Origin: Oligoflexia bacterium
Lineage (GTDB): Bacteria > Bdellovibrionota_G > JANQFH01
DNA: 64,000 nt
Direction: 5' to 3'
Assembly (NCBI GenBank): GCA_028277945.1
Contig: JANQFH010000068.1
Span: forward strand, 336,400-400,399
Below are positions 62,276-64,000 of this stretch, in pieces. The number at the start of each line of letters is the position of its first letter. Within the stretch, counting starts at the first letter, position 1. The position numbers were made by a program, and so were the translations under genes. The notes below the pieces were generated by a model. That model saw only the letters and a program-made list of their open reading frames with translations. It searched no databases and had not been told where the DNA came from.

Positions 62276-64000
62276 GGGATATCCTCCTCACCTTGTGCTC
62301 TCAGCATAAGTCTATGGATGGCACGACTCTCAGGAGCAATCTTGCTGGCCTTCGATAAGACTTTGATTGCTTGGTCTCGCATTTCCAGCTGTAAGTAAAT
62401 TTCTGCTAGCGCAATGTGAATTGAAGAGTCGCGTGGTGTAAGCCTTAGTGCCTCCTTGTAGGCTTCGATAGCCTGGCTATACATTTTACCCTTTTCATAC
62501 AACGAGGCAAGTAGCTTACGAAAATAGCTGTTATCAGGGTTGTCTATAACCAATTGTTTGGCGCCACGCAAAGCATCACGCCATCGGCCGAGTGCCTGTT
62601 GTGTGAGGACAAGTTGGGTCTCGAGGAGCTCACTCATAGGTTTGTTTTTGCGGAGTTCTTGCAGTCTGAGATGCCAGGTCGGTAGAAGAGCAGGCTGCCG
62701 TTGTAGCAATCTCTGTACGGCGTCTATCGCAGAACGATTGCGATCGTCTAGCCAGAGCACCTTGAGGTAGTGTTGCAAAGCTTCCTCTTCAGAACCTGTC
62801 TGTATTTTTATTGCTGCCAAAGATAGGTAATAACCAACAAGGTTTTTTGGACAGTCTTGTTGGAACTGGCGCAGTGCTTCTGTCGCTCTTTTATTATGAT
62901 TGAGTTGAATCATCAGTTCAATGCTGGTTGTTTTGAATCCTGAATCACAGTGAGGAAACCGCTGGCTAGCCTTTTGACTTGCCTTCAGAGCGAACTCTAA
63001 ATATTTGTTTTTTCTAAGAAATTCTATCCAGAGGCGTTGGTTTGCAAGGTCTGAGGGTACCAGAGGGGCAATAACAACCGGATCGGTAGTGTAAGATTGG
63101 ATAACGCCAAGCAGAACAGGTAGCCTCTCTGGGTTTCTCAACAGTATGGCTTGTAGCAGTTGTATCGCCTCCTCTAAGCGGTCTTCTCTTAGGTAAAATC
63201 GCGCTAGAACCTCCTTCATGGCAGCGTTGTTGCGATCATGTTGCAAAGCCTGTTTTAAGTAGTATTCAGCACGGTCTTTCCTTTGTAACGCCTCCATGAC
63301 ATGTCCCAGCTCTACAGCAGTTGCGGCATTCTGGTGCGTAAAATATCCCATTGCAGCATACTTCAGAGCTGTACCTAGTTGCTGCTCCTTCCTCAGTTCG
63401 CGAGCAGCACGAATTGTGGTTTGGGGCGTCAGTACCTCGAACCAGCTAAGCTCGGTTCCGTTTTTAGGGCCGCCTTGGGCTTTTCGCCAAGCGAGCCAAA
63501 CTGTGTAGCAGGATGGCAACAGAAAAAGTAGGACGACTACGGCTACCAGCGCTTTTTTCAGTTGCAGACGTTTATATGAAGTGTTTTGCGCTTTTCCATT
63601 TGCGCTGGGTTGGCTGGTTAGAACGGCTGCCAGCAGGGTAAACAGCAAAAGGTTGCATGGTATGCGTAGATTGAAATCGAAGAGTGAATGTATCAACAGG
63701 CAGACAATTCCTCCAACAGCTCCGTAGTATATCGAGTTACGGTTTGCATCAGCCCTTCTCAAAGAAGCGAGTAAAAAGTAGATCAGCAACAACACCAGTA
63801 CTAAGCCAACGAAACCTTCTTCTGCCAAAACCTGTAGATAGTCATTATGAGCATAGATCGCTTGATAATGTGTTGTGTCGTTTTGTGTGTACATAAGGTA
63901 GGAGTGCTGAAAACTTCCCGGACCAGCACCCAACAGCGGATAATCTAGAGAGACACGTGCTGCGGTTACGGCCAAATCTTTGCGGTACTGTAGGCTTACC
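62272..64000 (-). CDS. O-antigen ligase family protein with TPRs (partial, N-terminus missing)
   Basis: The frame runs off the right edge of the window; about 575 residues remain. The kept membrane part contains DYPLLGAGPGSFQHSYLMYTQ and HNDYLQVLAEEGFVGLVLV, the conserved end of the Wzy_C/O-antigen ligase domain, then two more helices. The C-terminal 400 residues are TPR-type repeats (AAMKEVLARFYLREDRLEEAIQLL, SIHIALAEIYLQLEMRDQAIKVL). Its design matches the ligase at 2203, but the TPR region is longer and lacks the beta tail. The stop overlaps the HEAT gene start (ATGA). Confidence 0.85.
   Translation of the reverse strand, partial: VSLQYRKDLAVTAARVSLDYPLLGAGPGSFQHSYLMYTQNDTTHYQAIYAHNDYLQVLAEEGFVGLVLVLLLIYFLLASLRRADANRNSIYYGAVGGIVCLLIHSLFDFNLRIPCNLLLFTLLAAVLTSQPSANGKAQNTSYKRLQLKKALVAVVVLLFLLPSCYTVWLAWRKAQGGPKNGTELSWFEVLTPQTTIRAARELRKEQQLGTALKYAAMGYFTHQNAATAVELGHVMEALQRKDRAEYYLKQALQHDRNNAAMKEVLARFYLREDRLEEAIQLLQAILLRNPERLPVLLGVIQSYTTDPVVIAPLVPSDLANQRLWIEFLRKNKYLEFALKASQKASQRFPHCDSGFKTTSIELMIQLNHNKRATEALRQFQQDCPKNLVGYYLSLAAIKIQTGSEEEALQHYLKVLWLDDRNRSAIDAVQRLLQRQPALLPTWHLRLQELRKNKPMSELLETQLVLTQQALGRWRDALRGAKQLVIDNPDNSYFRKLLASLYEKGKMYSQAIEAYKEALRLTPRDSSIHIALAEIYLQLEMRDQAIKVLSKASKIAPESRAIHRLMLRAQGEEDIP

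Noticed and set aside
1-64000. CRISPR arrays, tRNA or rRNA genes, insertion sequences, phage genes
   Set aside because: No regularly spaced repeats, cloverleaf-like stretches, transposase, integrase or phage structural proteins were seen on either strand; short tRNAs could still be missed by eye.

Overview
The window comes from a Gram-negative bacterium of the broad 'deltaproteobacterial' type (Myxococcota, Bdellovibrionota or Desulfobacterota-like). The reasons are the envelope genes (a BamD-like lipoprotein, O-antigen ligases, minor pilins), a Ser/Thr kinase with the HRDVSPQN catalytic loop common in myxobacterial kinases, FHA/sigma-54 signalling, and the chain ftsH-cdaA-cdaR-glmM-pdxJ-acpS-nnr-tsaE-lysC, an order I associate with those lineages. 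I cannot name the genus. No rRNA, tRNA, CRISPR array or insertion sequence was recognised.

Layout. 1-10.5 kb: a surface-polysaccharide locus (partial sugar aminotransferase, NAD sugar epimerase, O-antigen ligase/TPR protein, then on the minus strand AsnB, a GT4 glycosyltransferase and a carbamoyltransferase joined by ATGA overlaps) and a CPBP protease. 10.5-15.4 kb: secreted S41 peptidase, secreted unknown, NUDIX hydrolase, lipoprotein and asnS. 15.4-20.6 kb: a type IV minor-pilin region in two converging blocks. 20.7-24.5 kb: a DUF4143 ATPase, bamD-like gene and tilS. 24.5-41.7 kb: the core chain tilS-ftsH-cdaA-cdaR // glmM-pdxJ-acpS-nnr-tsaE-HEAT-lysC-HhH-ino1, interrupted between cdaR and glmM by about 4.2 kb of accessory genes. 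41.7-50.6 kb: a third DUF4143 ATPase, then a minus-strand operon mutS2-otsB-GT39-aminotransferase-GT2. 50.6-61.5 kb: a signalling and stress block with an FHA-GGDEF cyclase, prkA-yeaH-spoVR, rimI, an FHA-sigma54 activator, HU, a lipoprotein and a Ser/Thr kinase. 61.5-64 kb: a HEAT-repeat exported protein and a second O-antigen ligase/TPR protein cut by the window edge.

The most unusual signal is regulatory. The three unrelated-looking DUF4143 AAA+ ATPase genes each carry a private palindrome or repeat placed on the start codon, with an AT-rich core that could be a -10 box and no Shine-Dalgarno. This suggests leaderless, self-controlled transcripts with gene-specific operators. Second, two successive genes of the core operon, pdxJ-like and acpS-like, have lost residues their families need for catalysis. 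A 157-bp nested inverted-repeat element before lysC, a short dispersed hairpin repeat (about 2.0 and 43.9 kb), and paired hairpins between prkA and yeaH are further unexplained structures.
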